In this document: positions 1-7,965 of the stretch, piece after piece
Numbering within the stretch: the first letter of the stretch is position 1
Layout: each line of letters opens with the position of its first letter
Assembly (NCBI RefSeq): GCF_009193185.1
Contig: NZ_VUKF01000001.1
Coordinates: 166,151-230,150, forward strand
Origin: Georgenia thermotolerans
GTDB taxonomy: Bacteria > Actinomycetota > Actinomycetes > Actinomycetales > Actinomycetaceae
Length of the DNA: 64,000 bases
Direction of reading: 5' to 3'
Program-made: the position numbers and the translations under genes
The notes under the pieces: generated by a model
Seen by the model: only the letters and a program-made list of their open reading frames with translations
Told to the model about the DNA's origin: nothing
Databases searched by the model: none

Positions 1-685
1 GAAGCGGGCGCGCCTGCAGGAGAAGGCCAGCCGCCCGCCCGAGCTCGTCGTCGTCTCGCCGCTCGGGGACTGGACCTGCGCCCGGTGCGGCGGGACCGGG
101 GACCTGCTGCTGATGGAGGACGACGCGCCGCTGTGCCTGCACTGCGCCGACCTCGACCACCTGGTCTTCCTGCCCGCCGGCAACGCCACGCTGACGCGCC
201 GGGCGAAGAAGGCCAGCCGCCTCACGGCAGTCGTGGTCCGCTTCAGCCGGTCCCGCGGCCGCTACGAGCGCCAGGGCGCCCTCGTCGAGGAGCGGGCGCT
301 GGAGGAGGCCGAGGCGTCCTGCCTCGCCGACGCCGACGCGCGCGCCCGCCGCCGCGACCGTGACGAGGAGCGACGGCGCAGGGCCGACAGCGAGCTCGCG
401 AAGCGGCTCACCGACGAGATCGGGCGGACGTTCCCGGGCTGCCCGCCCGAGCGGGCGGCCCGGATCGCCCTGCACACCAGCGTGCGAGGCAGCGGCCGGG
501 TCGGTCGGACCGCCGCGGGCCAGCGTCTGGAGGCCGGCGCCGTCGAGCGGGCGGTCGCGGCCTCCGTCCGTCACGAGGACACCGGGTACGACGAGCTGCT
601 CATGGCGGGCGTCCCGCGCGACGAGGCCCGCACCCAGGTGCGGGCGGGGGTCGCGGCGGTGCTCGACCGCTGGCGGCGGGGCTGA
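1..685 (+). CDS. DUF2293 domain protein, 5' end outside window
   Basis: The frame is open from base 2 to the TGA at 683-685, so the start lies upstream. The visible 227 residues begin with a treble-clef-like stretch (WTCARCGGTG, then LCLHCADLDHLVFLP) with two CxxC pairs. A highly charged linker rich in Arg, Glu and Ala follows, then a C-terminal part with FPGCPPERA and GSGRVGR. This order matches the DUF2293 family of actinobacteria, whose function is unknown; the CxxC pairs suggest a small metal site. An internal ATG at 113 falls inside the cysteine motif and is unlikely to be the real start. It is followed by a convergent toxin-antitoxin pair. Confidence 0.8.
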   Translation, partial: KRARLQEKASRPPELVVVSPLGDWTCARCGGTGDLLLMEDDAPLCLHCADLDHLVFLPAGNATLTRRAKKASRLTAVVVRFSRSRGRYERQGALVEERALEEAEASCLADADARARRRDRDEERRRRADSELAKRLTDEIGRTFPGCPPERAARIALHTSVRGSGRVGRTAAGQRLEAGAVERAVAASVRHEDTGYDELLMAGVPRDEARTQVRAGVAAVLDRWRRG

Positions 686-697
686 GGAGCGAGCCAC

Positions 698-1096
698 CTA
701 CCAGCCGAGCGTGCGCAGGCCACCGAGTGCACGGACCGCCGCATCAGTGGTGACCAGGATGAGGTTGCCCTCGATCGCCTGTGCGACCAGGAGGCGATCG
801 AATGGATCACGGTGATCCCAGTCGAGCGATCCGGCGAGGAGGGCGGCGTCCGTCGAGAGAGGAAGCTCGCTTGCCCCCATCTCGACCACGCGAGCCGACC
901 AGGTGGTGACGAGAGGACGCGCGACATCGAGCTTGCCCAGACGAACCTTCGTCGCGGTCTCCATCGCAGAGACCGCCGAGACGAGAAGGTCGTTACCGGG
1001 CTCGGCGAGCTCCTGCCGGACCTCCGGAGGGATGATCTCCGGCTCGCCGAGCAGCCAGAGAAGGACATGTGTGTCGAGGAGGTACCTCACTCCCAC
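698..1096 (-). CDS. vapC: PIN-domain toxin, VapC type
   Basis: A protein of 132 residues with the acidic PIN-fold residues in order: D8 in LLDTH, E46 in SAMETATK, D97 in HRDPFDR and D118 in VTTDAA. These bind Mg2+ or Mn2+ in a ribonuclease active site. Length and motifs fit type II toxins that cleave tRNA or rRNA in the cytoplasm. The ATG lies inside the 3' end of the antitoxin gene, overlapping it by 10 bases, so the pair is translationally coupled with the antitoxin first. The RNA target cannot be read from sequence. Confidence 0.88.
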   Translation of the reverse strand: MGVRYLLDTHVLLWLLGEPEIIPPEVRQELAEPGNDLLVSAVSAMETATKVRLGKLDVARPLVTTWSARVVEMGASELPLSTDAALLAGSLDWDHRDPFDRLLVAQAIEGNLILVTTDAAVRALGGLRTLGW

Positions 1097-1311
1097 GATT
1101 CGAGCTCTGCTTCCGGCAACGGCTCGAAGAACGTCTTCGGGACGTGGAAGGACATCGTTCCGAAGGTCCGAGCCGGGGGCTTCACGATGGGGTCCAACCT
1201 GGCCACCGGAACACCGGCCCGCGCGATGATGATCTCCTCACCGCGCTGGACCCGGGCGAGGAGCTCGGAGAGCCGCGTCTTCGCCTGCTGCACGTTCACC
1301 GTCTCGGCCAC
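1087..1311 (-). CDS. Phd/YefM-type antitoxin
   Basis: About 74 residues from GTG 1311. The N-terminal part (ETVNVQQAKTRLSELLARV, then RGEEIIIARAGVPVARL) is the Phd/YefM DNA-binding and dimer fold; the C-terminal tail (FHVPKTFFEPLPEAELESWE) is acidic and aromatic, the segment that usually blocks the PIN active site. GTG 1311 has a GGGG-containing stretch just upstream; GTG 1320 is an alternative, and the open frame runs back to 1383. It precedes the toxin and probably autoregulates the pair by binding its own promoter, as known for the family. Confidence 0.85.
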   Translation of the reverse strand: MAETVNVQQAKTRLSELLARVQRGEEIIIARAGVPVARLDPIVKPPARTFGTMSFHVPKTFFEPLPEAELESWE

Positions 1312-1385
1312 GATCCCCACGCTACGCGCGAGCAACCAGGTTGACCAGGCTCGGTTGGTCAACCTCGCAGAGCCCCCGCGCACGC

Positions 1386-1410
1386 GCCGCCGTCCGCTGT
1401 GCGCGGCGGC
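1386..1410. terminator. Hairpin between two-component operon and antitoxin
   Basis: GCCGCCG (1386-1392) can pair with CGGCGGC (1404-1410) around an 11-base loop, in the 106-base gap after the response regulator stop. There is no U-tract, as is usual in GC-rich actinomycetes. It would end the transcript of the regulator-kinase operon. Confidence 0.4.
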
Positions 1411-1417
1411 TCGAGTG

Positions 1418-2068
1418 TCAGCCTTCCCCGCCGAGCCCCGCCTCCCGGGCCCGCACGATGGCCGCCGAGCGGTGCGGCACCGCCAGCTTCGTCAGCACGT
1501 TGGCCACGTGGTTGCGCACCGTCTTGGGGCTGAGCACCAGGCGCCGGGCGATGGCGGTGTTGTCGTGTCCGCGGGCCATGAGGTCGAGCACCTCGCGCTC
1601 GCGGTCGGTGAGCTCGGGGAACGGCGTGCGCGCCGCCGTCCGCCCGGCCACGAGGGAGGACATCGCCCGCGCGGCCACCTGCGGGCCGAGGATCATCTCC
1701 CCGTGCGCCACCGCCCGCACGGCCCGTTCGACGGCGTCGGGCCCGGCGGACTTGAGCAGGTACCCCCGCGCGCCCACCCGCACGGCGGCGACGACGGACT
1801 CGTCGTCCTCGCTCATCGTCACCACCAGCACCGCCAGGCGCGGGTGCCGGGCCGTCAGCTCGCGGGTGAGGTCGATGCCGGAGTCGGCGCCGAGGTGCAG
1901 GTCCATGAGCACCACGTCCACCGCGTCGCCGACGACGGCGCGGGCCTCGGCGGCGTCGGCGGCCTGCCCGGCCACCTCGATGCCGGGCAGGGAGCCGAGC
2001 AGCCCGGCCATGCCGAGCCGGAACACCGGGTGGTCGTCGACCACCACCACCCGGATGCCCCCGCTCAC
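1418..2068 (-). CDS. NarL/FixJ-family response regulator
   Basis: A protein of 216 residues. The N-terminal receiver has the acidic pair VVVVDDHPVF near residue 10 and the phosphoacceptor Asp in VVLMDLHLG near 57. The C-terminal LuxR-type helix-turn-helix is LTDREREVLDLMARGHDNTAIARRL followed by SPKTVRNHV. Its ATG overlaps the kinase stop by 4 bases (ATGA), so it is coupled to and surely phosphorylated by the kinase at 2065-4053. Target genes are not evident; the nearest non-system gene is the membrane protein at 4110-4802. Confidence 0.93.
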   Translation of the reverse strand: MSGGIRVVVVDDHPVFRLGMAGLLGSLPGIEVAGQAADAAEARAVVGDAVDVVLMDLHLGADSGIDLTRELTARHPRLAVLVVTMSEDDESVVAAVRVGARGYLLKSAGPDAVERAVRAVAHGEMILGPQVAARAMSSLVAGRTAARTPFPELTDREREVLDLMARGHDNTAIARRLVLSPKTVRNHVANVLTKLAVPHRSAAIVRAREAGLGGEG

Positions 2069-4053
2069 CGGGCGCCCACCGGCAGCACGGCCACGACGGA
2101 CGTCCCGCGCGGCACGAGGGCGCGGATCTCGAGGCGGCCGCCGAGCTCCTCGGCGCGCTCGCGCATGGCGCGGGTGCCGACGCCGGCCGTGACGTCCGCC
2201 GGGAGGCCGGCGCCGTCGTCGCGGCAGGAGACCCGCAGGGCGGCGCCGTCGAGGACCACCTCGACGTCGCAGCTAGCCGCGCCGCTGTGCCGGGCGGCGT
2301 TGAGGATCGCCTCCGCGGCGATGCCGTACGCGGCCGCGGCCACCGTCGCGGGCAGCTCCGGCGGGACGTCGCACGCCAGCCGGACCTCGAACCCGTTCTC
2401 GCCGTGCCGGGCGGCCGCCTCGCGCAGCGCCGCCTCGAGCCCGAGCTCCTCCAGGACCGGCGGGAGCAGGGCCCGGGCGAGGTCGCGCACGTCCTCGACC
2501 CGCTGGTCGAGCTCGGCGGCCAGCGCGGCGAGCATCTCCTTCGCGGCGGCCGGGTCCGTCTCCACCAGGTTGGACACCCCCTGCAGGCCGAGGCGCAGGC
2601 CGGCGAACCACGGTCCCAGCCCGTCGTGCAGCTCGCGGCGGATGACCCGCCGCTCCTGCAGCCGGGCGGTGGTCAGCCGCTCGCGGGTGCGCGCGAGCTC
2701 CTCGGCGGTGCGGGCGAGCACGAGGCCGGAGGTCACCACGGCGGCGAGCTCCTCCAGCGCCCGGCCGGTGCGCGCGTCCAGCGCCTCCCCCGGCCGCGCC
2801 GTCACCGCCAGCACCCCCACCTGCTCGGTGCCGGCGACCAGCGGGACCCGGGTGGGGCCCGTCGTCGGGGTCCCCCAGGTCGTCATGACGCCCTCCTCTC
2901 CCGGCGCGCCGGCGAGCAGGGTCACCGACTCCAGCCGCAGCGCGGTGCCGACGCTCTCCACGAGCGAGGCGAGCAGCGCCTCGGGGTCGGGCGAGCGGCC
3001 CAGCGCGGTGCCCATCCGGCCCGCGACCCGCCAGGGGTCGTGCGCGGCGCCGTAGACCATCACCCGCACCCGGCGCTGCAGCCACAGCCGGGTGGGCTGG
3101 ACGGCGACGACGACGGCGGCGGCCGCGAGCGCCTGGGCCAGCCCCTGCCCGGGGACCAGGCGGGCCAGCAGCACGCCGACCCCCAGGTAGATCGCCGCCA
3201 GGCCGACGGTCAGCGCGCCGGCGAGCAGGGCGCGGGAGACGGCCACCTCGATGCCCCACAGCCGCTGGCGCAGCACCACCGACAGGATCGCCGCCGGGAA
3301 CAGCGCCTGGCTGGCCAGGTGCAGCGCCGGCGTCAGCCACGGCGCGACGAGCCCCTCGGGCAGCAGCAGCGGCACGAAGGAGACGGCCAGCACCGCGGTG
3401 CCGGCGGCGAGCCAGTCCAGCCCGACCGCCTCCGCCTCCCCGGCGCGCCGCCGTCGGACCGCCGTGGCGCCGGCGGTGACCAGGCCGAGGACGACGGCGG
3501 CCCCGAGCGTCGGCATGAGCGCGCCGTAGGCGCTCAGCAGGGAGCAGCCGAGGGCCGTGAGCGTGACCAGGCCACCGGCGGCCGGCCCCCACCAGGCGCG
3601 GCCGAGGGGCCGCTCGCGCACCAGCCAGGGCACCACCAGGAACAGCGCGAGGGTGCCCGGCACCCAGGCCCAGCCGAAGGGGTCGGCGAGCGGGCCGGGG
3701 TCCACGCCGCGGGCCAGGGCGAACACCTGCCACCCGCCGGCGACGGCGGAGACCGCACCGCCGACGCTCGTGACCGCCAGCAGGTAGCCGACGACGTGGC
3801 GGCGCCGGGCGAGCACGAGGGCGGTGACGGCGCCATAGACCAGGCCGACGGTGACGTCGACGAGCAGGAACAGGTCGCCAGGGGTCAGCCGCGGGCCCGA
3901 GGCGAGGTAGAGGGCCAGCCCGGCGAGGGAGAGGAGCCAGGCGGTCCCGCCCAGCGTGAGGGCGAGTGCCGGTGATCCGCCGGGCCCGGGCCGGGCGCGC
4001 GGCAGGACCCCGGACGCGGGGCGTCCGGGGTCCTGCCGGGTGGGCTCACCCAT
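2065..4053 (-). CDS. Membrane sensor histidine kinase, HisKA_3 type
   Basis: A protein of 662 residues. The first ~290 form about ten hydrophobic helices (for example WLLSLAGLALYLASG and ALTVGLAAIYLGVGVLLA). A GAF-like region follows around 340-430, then the DHp helix with the phosphorylated His in RRELHDGLGPWFAGL, and a C-terminal HATPase with NAARHSG (N box) and CRDDGAGLPADV (G1). This is the NarX/LiaS-like class that partners NarL regulators, here the next gene. The long multi-helix sensor suggests a membrane-embedded signal. No strong ribosome site precedes the ATG at 4053. Confidence 0.9.
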   Translation of the reverse strand: MGEPTRQDPGRPASGVLPRARPGPGGSPALALTLGGTAWLLSLAGLALYLASGPRLTPGDLFLLVDVTVGLVYGAVTALVLARRRHVVGYLLAVTSVGGAVSAVAGGWQVFALARGVDPGPLADPFGWAWVPGTLALFLVVPWLVRERPLGRAWWGPAAGGLVTLTALGCSLLSAYGALMPTLGAAVVLGLVTAGATAVRRRRAGEAEAVGLDWLAAGTAVLAVSFVPLLLPEGLVAPWLTPALHLASQALFPAAILSVVLRQRLWGIEVAVSRALLAGALTVGLAAIYLGVGVLLARLVPGQGLAQALAAAAVVVAVQPTRLWLQRRVRVMVYGAAHDPWRVAGRMGTALGRSPDPEALLASLVESVGTALRLESVTLLAGAPGEEGVMTTWGTPTTGPTRVPLVAGTEQVGVLAVTARPGEALDARTGRALEELAAVVTSGLVLARTAEELARTRERLTTARLQERRVIRRELHDGLGPWFAGLRLGLQGVSNLVETDPAAAKEMLAALAAELDQRVEDVRDLARALLPPVLEELGLEAALREAAARHGENGFEVRLACDVPPELPATVAAAAYGIAAEAILNAARHSGAASCDVEVVLDGAALRVSCRDDGAGLPADVTAGVGTRAMRERAEELGGRLEIRALVPRGTSVVAVLPVGAR

Positions 4054-4109
4054 GGGGGTGCGGGTCGGTCATGGCCGCAATCTAGGGACGATCCGGCCCG
4101 CCGGAGGCG

Positions 4110-4802
4110 CTATCGGGCGGCGCGTTCGCCGCGCAGCAGCGCCAGGGCGGTGACCAGCAGCCACACCGGCCCGATGAAGCCGGCCATGTACTGCAGCGGG
4201 GAGACGCCGAACAGCACCATCAGGCTGCCGAGCACGACGCTCGTCACGCCGAGGGCCTTGCCGGCCGCGCCGTGGCGCAGCGCCGCGATCCCGAGCGCGA
4301 GGGCGCTGACCCCGGCGGTGACCCACAGCCAGGCGATGGTGGCGACCCAGTGCGAGTAGAAGGACACGTCGGTGGCCGTCATGAGCTCGGGCTCGGACAG
4401 GCCGAAGACGAACTCGGTGTCGAGGCCGGAGCCGAGGACGAGGACGGCGGAGAGCACGCCCAGCCCGGTGGCCGCCACGGCCGGGAGCACGGAGCGGGCC
4501 GGCGACTGCCCGGCGAGCCGGCGGTACAGGCCGGCCGCGAACGGGATGAGCAGCAGGGCGGCGACGACGGTGGCGACGTGGAAGCCGATGAGCTGGGGAA
4601 TGACCGTGCCGAGGTGCTCGGTGATCATCTCCGGGGTCGGCGGGTCGTTGCGGTCGAAGGCCGGGCTGACGCTCATCGACAGGTAGATGCTGGCGGCGCC
4701 GGCCAGTCCGGCGAGGACGCCGGCGACGGCCCAGCCGCGGCCGCCGGCCGCGGTGCGTCGGGTGGCGGGGGTGGTGGGGGACGTGACTGCGGAGGCGGTC
4801 AT
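4110..4802 (-). CDS. Six-helix membrane protein, DUF4386-like
   Basis: A protein of 230 residues with roughly six membrane segments (WAVAGVLAGLAGAASIYL, LIGFHVATVVAALLLIPFA, and two close pairs near the C-terminus). ATG 4802 is preceded by AAGGAG eight bases upstream, which fixes the start; longer open frames upstream are not coding. A soluble loop after helix 1 contains VSPAFDRNDPPTPEMITEHLG. It resembles uncharacterised DUF4386-like membrane proteins. No function can be stated. Confidence 0.75.
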   Translation of the reverse strand: MTASAVTSPTTPATRRTAAGGRGWAVAGVLAGLAGAASIYLSMSVSPAFDRNDPPTPEMITEHLGTVIPQLIGFHVATVVAALLLIPFAAGLYRRLAGQSPARSVLPAVAATGLGVLSAVLVLGSGLDTEFVFGLSEPELMTATDVSFYSHWVATIAWLWVTAGVSALALGIAALRHGAAGKALGVTSVVLGSLMVLFGVSPLQYMAGFIGPVWLLVTALALLRGERAAR

Positions 4803-4835
4803 GGAAAGGGACTCCTTGGCTCTGCCCGCTGTGCT

Positions 4836-4852
4836 CCGGCCACCGTGGCCGG
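4836..4852. terminator. Perfect 8-bp hairpin after the PLP decarboxylase
   Basis: CCGGCCAC and GTGGCCGG are exact complements separated by one base, in the 137-base gap between the decarboxylase stop (4940) and the next gene. Two further short GC palindromes follow. The one-base loop means the innermost pairs must open, so it is a modest terminator candidate. Confidence 0.35.
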
Positions 4853-4939
4853 TTCGGGCTCGACACCGAGCCTGGGGCGCCCGGCGTCCCGGGCGGCAGG
4901 GGCGGGTGTCCCGACCTGCCGGGCGGTTCGCGCGGGCTC

Positions 4940-6319
4940 TCAGAGCCCGGCGAGCACCCGGCGCACCGCCTCGAGGCTGCGGGCGACGTCGTCGTCGCTG
5001 GTGGACCAGTTGCTCACGGAGATGCGCAGCACGTCCCGCCCGCGCCAGCGCGAGCCGGTCATCCAGGTGGTGCCCTCCGCCAGCAGCCCCTCGACCACTC
5101 GCCGGGTGCGCTCGTCGTCGCCGAAGGAGACGCACACCTGGGTGAAGTCGACGTCGTTGAGGACGACGGCGCCGTCGAGGGCGGCCAGGCCCCGGGCGAA
5201 GGCCTGGGCGTGGTCGCACAGCCGCTCGACCAGCTCGGCGGTGCCCGAGCGGCCCAGGCTGCGCAGCGCGGCCCACACCGGCACCCCGTGCGCGCGGCGG
5301 GAGAGCTCGGGCACGGTGTCCATGGGCTCGCTCGCGGCGCCGGTGAGCAGGTAGTCGGCGCGCATGCCGAGCGCGGCGCGGGCCGCGGCGGGGTCGCGCA
5401 CGACGGCGAGGCCCGAGTCGTAGGGCACGTTGAGGGTTTTGTGGGCGTCGGTGGCCCAGGAGTCGGCGAGGTCGTGCCCGGCGAGCAGCGGGCGGGTGCG
5501 CGGGGAGGCCGCGGCCCACAGCCCGAAGGCGCCGTCCACGTGTACCCAGGCGCCGCGGGAGTGCGCGACGGCGACCGCCTCGGTGAACGGGTCGAAGGCG
5601 CCGGAGTGAACGTTGCCGGCCTGCAGGCACACGATCGCCGGGCCGTCCGGCGCCGCGTCGAGGGCGGCGGCCAGCGCGTCGGGGCGCAGCCGCCCCTGGT
5701 CGTCGGCCGCCACCACCTCCGGGGCGCCGAGGCCGAGGTAGCGCAGCGCCACGGCGACGGACTCGTGGTGCTCGGCGCCGGCCAGGACCCGCAGGGGCGG
5801 GGCGCCGATCAGGCCCCGCTCGGCCACGCCCCAGCCGGCCCGCCGCAGCACCTCGTCGCGGGCGGCGGCCAGGCAGGCGAAGTTGGCCATCGTGCCGCCG
5901 GTGACGAAGCCGACCGCGGCGCCGGCGGGCAGGCCGAGCAGGTCCAGCAGCCAGGCCGCGGCGACCTGCTCGACGGCGGCGCTGGCCGGGGACAGGCGGC
6001 GCAGCAGCGCGTTCTGGTCCCAGGCGGACACCAGCCAGTCCGCCGCCAGCGCCGCGGGCAGCGTCCCGCCGATGACGAACCCGAAGAACCGCCCCGACGG
6101 CATCGCCGTCAGCCCGGCGTCGACGGCGGCGGCGAGGTGGTCGACGACGTCGGCGGGCGGGGTCGGGCCCGCGGGGAGCTCGGTGCCCAGCGCCGCGACG
6201 ACGTCGTCGACGTCCGCGCGCGGGGGCACGGGCCGGTCGGCCAGCGAGCCGAGCCAGTCGCGCGCGTGCCGGTGGGCGTGCTCGAGCGGGGCGTCGTAGT
6301 CCCCGGAGGGCCAGGCCAT
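4940..6319 (-). CDS. PLP-dependent group II amino acid decarboxylase
   Basis: A protein of 459 residues. The Schiff-base lysine is in SWATDAHKTLNVPYDSG; the PLP phosphate/ring region includes FVTGGTMANFACLAAAR and VHVDGAFGLWAAA, where Asp pairs with the pyridine nitrogen. The family (GadB/DDC/TdcD-like) removes CO2 from aromatic or acidic amino acids in the cytoplasm. Which amino acid is used cannot be read. ATG 6319 lacks a ribosome site, and a CATACT box lies close before it, so a leaderless transcript is possible. An in-frame extension to 6670 shows no coding character. Confidence 0.88.
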   Translation of the reverse strand: MAWPSGDYDAPLEHAHRHARDWLGSLADRPVPPRADVDDVVAALGTELPAGPTPPADVVDHLAAAVDAGLTAMPSGRFFGFVIGGTLPAALAADWLVSAWDQNALLRRLSPASAAVEQVAAAWLLDLLGLPAGAAVGFVTGGTMANFACLAAARDEVLRRAGWGVAERGLIGAPPLRVLAGAEHHESVAVALRYLGLGAPEVVAADDQGRLRPDALAAALDAAPDGPAIVCLQAGNVHSGAFDPFTEAVAVAHSRGAWVHVDGAFGLWAAASPRTRPLLAGHDLADSWATDAHKTLNVPYDSGLAVVRDPAAARAALGMRADYLLTGAASEPMDTVPELSRRAHGVPVWAALRSLGRSGTAELVERLCDHAQAFARGLAALDGAVVLNDVDFTQVCVSFGDDERTRRVVEGLLAEGTTWMTGSRWRGRDVLRISVSNWSTSDDDVARSLEAVRRVLAGL

Positions 6320-6685
6320 GGCCCAGTATGGGCGGCCGAGCGCTGTCAGGAGCGGGAAACGACGGCGCCACCGGGGGGCGTAGCGAGATCGGCGCACCTC
6401 GAGGGGCGTTCGACCCCCCACTTCAGGGGCAGGGAGGTTACTCTGGTCACACAAGACCGCGACTCCCCCGGGCGATCGGGCGGCGGTGCACACCGTCCAT
6501 CGGCGGAGGGACCGCGGTGCCCAGCGGACCAGGCCAGGTGATGCGTAGCAGTGTGGAAGCCATACACCGCCACCCCGGCCGCCAGGCGAGCCTTGCGATC
6601 CGTTGGCCGTTGATGCGCAGTCAGCACCGGCACCACCCAGGATCGGGCAGAGGTCGAGAAGCCGGCCCACCGAGGTGACGCGTAC
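6320..6685. other. Long divergent intergenic region, possible small RNA
   Basis: This stretch separates the decarboxylase (minus) from the LOG-like gene (plus). No open frame here looks coding. It contains TTACTCT (around 6439), which could serve as a -10 box on the plus strand, several short GC-rich inverted repeats, and it ends at a perfect UUCG-capped hairpin (6686-6713). A promoter-like box followed by about 250 structured bases and a strong hairpin, with a separate leaderless promoter for the next gene, is what a small RNA gene would look like. I cannot match it to a known RNA family. Confidence 0.3.
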
Positions 6686-6713
6686 GAGGCCCGGGTCTTC
6701 GGACCCGGGCCTC
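6686..6713 (+). terminator. 12-bp stem with TTCG tetraloop
   Basis: GAGGCCCGGGTC (6686-6697) pairs perfectly with GACCCGGGCCTC (6702-6713) around TTCG, the extra-stable UUCG loop. It sits 46 bases before the LOG-like gene and upstream of that gene's own -10 box, so it would end a transcript coming from the intergenic region rather than the next gene. UUCG is the stable loop on the plus strand; the minus strand loop reads CGAA. Confidence 0.65.
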
Positions 6714-6746
6714 TCGCCGTGCCCGGCGCCCGCCGCGCCGAGCCGC

Positions 6747-6752
6747 TAGGGT
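6747..6752 (+). promoter_or_regulatory. -10 box for leaderless LOG-like gene
   Basis: TAGGGT lies 7 bases before GTG 6760 and there is no Shine-Dalgarno sequence, the usual layout of a leaderless actinobacterial gene. Confidence 0.5.
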
Positions 6753-6759
6753 CCGCCGG

Positions 6760-7854
6760 GTGAAGGGCGGACGAGGCAGCACGGTCGAGGTCGAGAGCCT
6801 CGACGAGTTCGACAGCCGCGTCGCGGCCGGGGCCACGTCGCTGGGCGGATGGCACCTGCAGTCGATCGACCTGACAGCGCGCGGGGGCGTCCTGCGCGAG
6901 CTCGACCCCGCCGGGGCGCTGTTCCTCGGCTGCGCGCTCGACCGGGCCGACGAGCAGAGCCTGCGCGACCGCGGCGCCCTGATCTTCCCCGTGGTGCCCG
7001 CGGTGCCGATCGACCCCTACCGGGGCCGCCTGTACACCGCCGAGGAGCTCTACGCGGGTCTGGGCACCGGCTACGAGCACACGCTCGACGCGCGGGTGTA
7101 CGCCTGGTCCCAGCAGCCGGCCACGCTCGACGTCACGCTCGCCCGGGCGCTGCACGACCACGCGATCGACGACGCCCTGCACGACCTCGTGCCCGGCCGC
7201 CGGCTGGTCGGCGTCATGGGCGGCCACGCCGCGGCCCGCGGCAGCACCACCTACGCCGACGCCGCCCGCCTCGGCCAGCAGCTGGCCCGGGCGGGGCTGA
7301 CCGTCCTCACCGGCGGCGGGCCGGGCGCGATGGAGGCCGCGAACCTCGGCGCCTACCTCGCCGACCGCTCGCCCGGCGAGCTGGGCGAGGCGCTCGCGAC
7401 GCTCGCCGCCGTCCCGGGCTTCGTGCCCTCGGTGAGCGACTGGGCGCGGGTCGCCTTCGACGTGCGCGCCCGCTGGCCGCGCGGCACCCGGTCCGTGGGG
7501 ATCCCCACCTGGCACTACGGCCACGAGCCGCCGAACGTCTTCGCCACCGACATCGCCAAGTACCTGCGCAACGCCATCCGCGAGGACGTTCTGCTGCAGC
7601 TGGCCACGGCCGGGATCGTCTTCCTGCCCGGCGCCGGCGGGACCGTGCAGGAGATCTTCCAGGACGCCTGCGAGAACTACTACGCCGACCCGTCCTCCGT
7701 CGCGCCGATGGTGCTGGTCGGCCGCAGTTACTGGACCGAGGCGGTGCCCGCGTGGCCGCTGCTGCAGTCGCTGGCCCGGGGCCGGGAGATGGCGGACAGC
7801 ATCCACCTCGTCGACGACGTCGCCGAGGTGCCGCCGCTGCTCGCGCAAAGCTGA
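6760..7854 (+). CDS. Rossmann-fold LOG-family-like protein
   Basis: A protein of 364 residues. An N-terminal ~120-residue region of unknown role precedes a Rossmann-like core: LVGVMGGHAAARG, then VLTGGGPGAMEAANLGAYL and, near the C-terminus, FLPGAGGTVQEIFQ. The last is the PGGxGTxxE motif of LOG-type (lysine decarboxylase-like) phosphoribohydrolases, which release cytokinin-like bases or hydrolyse nucleotide monophosphates. Here the motif reads PGAGGTVQE, so the enzyme activity is an inference. It is longer than plain LOG proteins (about 180-200 residues) and belongs to the larger subgroup. Confidence 0.82.
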   Translation: MKGGRGSTVEVESLDEFDSRVAAGATSLGGWHLQSIDLTARGGVLRELDPAGALFLGCALDRADEQSLRDRGALIFPVVPAVPIDPYRGRLYTAEELYAGLGTGYEHTLDARVYAWSQQPATLDVTLARALHDHAIDDALHDLVPGRRLVGVMGGHAAARGSTTYADAARLGQQLARAGLTVLTGGGPGAMEAANLGAYLADRSPGELGEALATLAAVPGFVPSVSDWARVAFDVRARWPRGTRSVGIPTWHYGHEPPNVFATDIAKYLRNAIREDVLLQLATAGIVFLPGAGGTVQEIFQDACENYYADPSSVAPMVLVGRSYWTEAVPAWPLLQSLARGREMADSIHLVDDVAEVPPLLAQS

Positions 7855-7965
7855 GCGGCCACCGGTTCGCCGCGGCGCCCGCTGTGGCACGATCGAGACG
7901 ACCCACGATCCGGACACCCCTTCTCATCGCGGGTTTCCCTTCGAAGGAGAGAAGAGACGAGGACG

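Noticed and set aside
812..3975. Long plus-strand open frames (812-3055 and 2287-3975) opposite the kinase and regulator
   Set aside because: Low-complexity products rich in Arg, Gly, Ala and His with no domain; they mirror the well-defined kinase and regulator genes on the minus strand. Open antisense frames are expected at this GC content.
6331..6430. tRNA-like look of GTAGCGAGATCGG ... GGGGCGTTCGACCCCC
   Set aside because: No acceptor stem, no proper anticodon arm, and the T-stem pairs only partly; at most a chance resemblance.
6525..6565. SRP RNA-like CAGGTGATG ... AGCAG in the same gap
   Set aside because: The GGAA tetraloop and pairing of helix 8 are absent.
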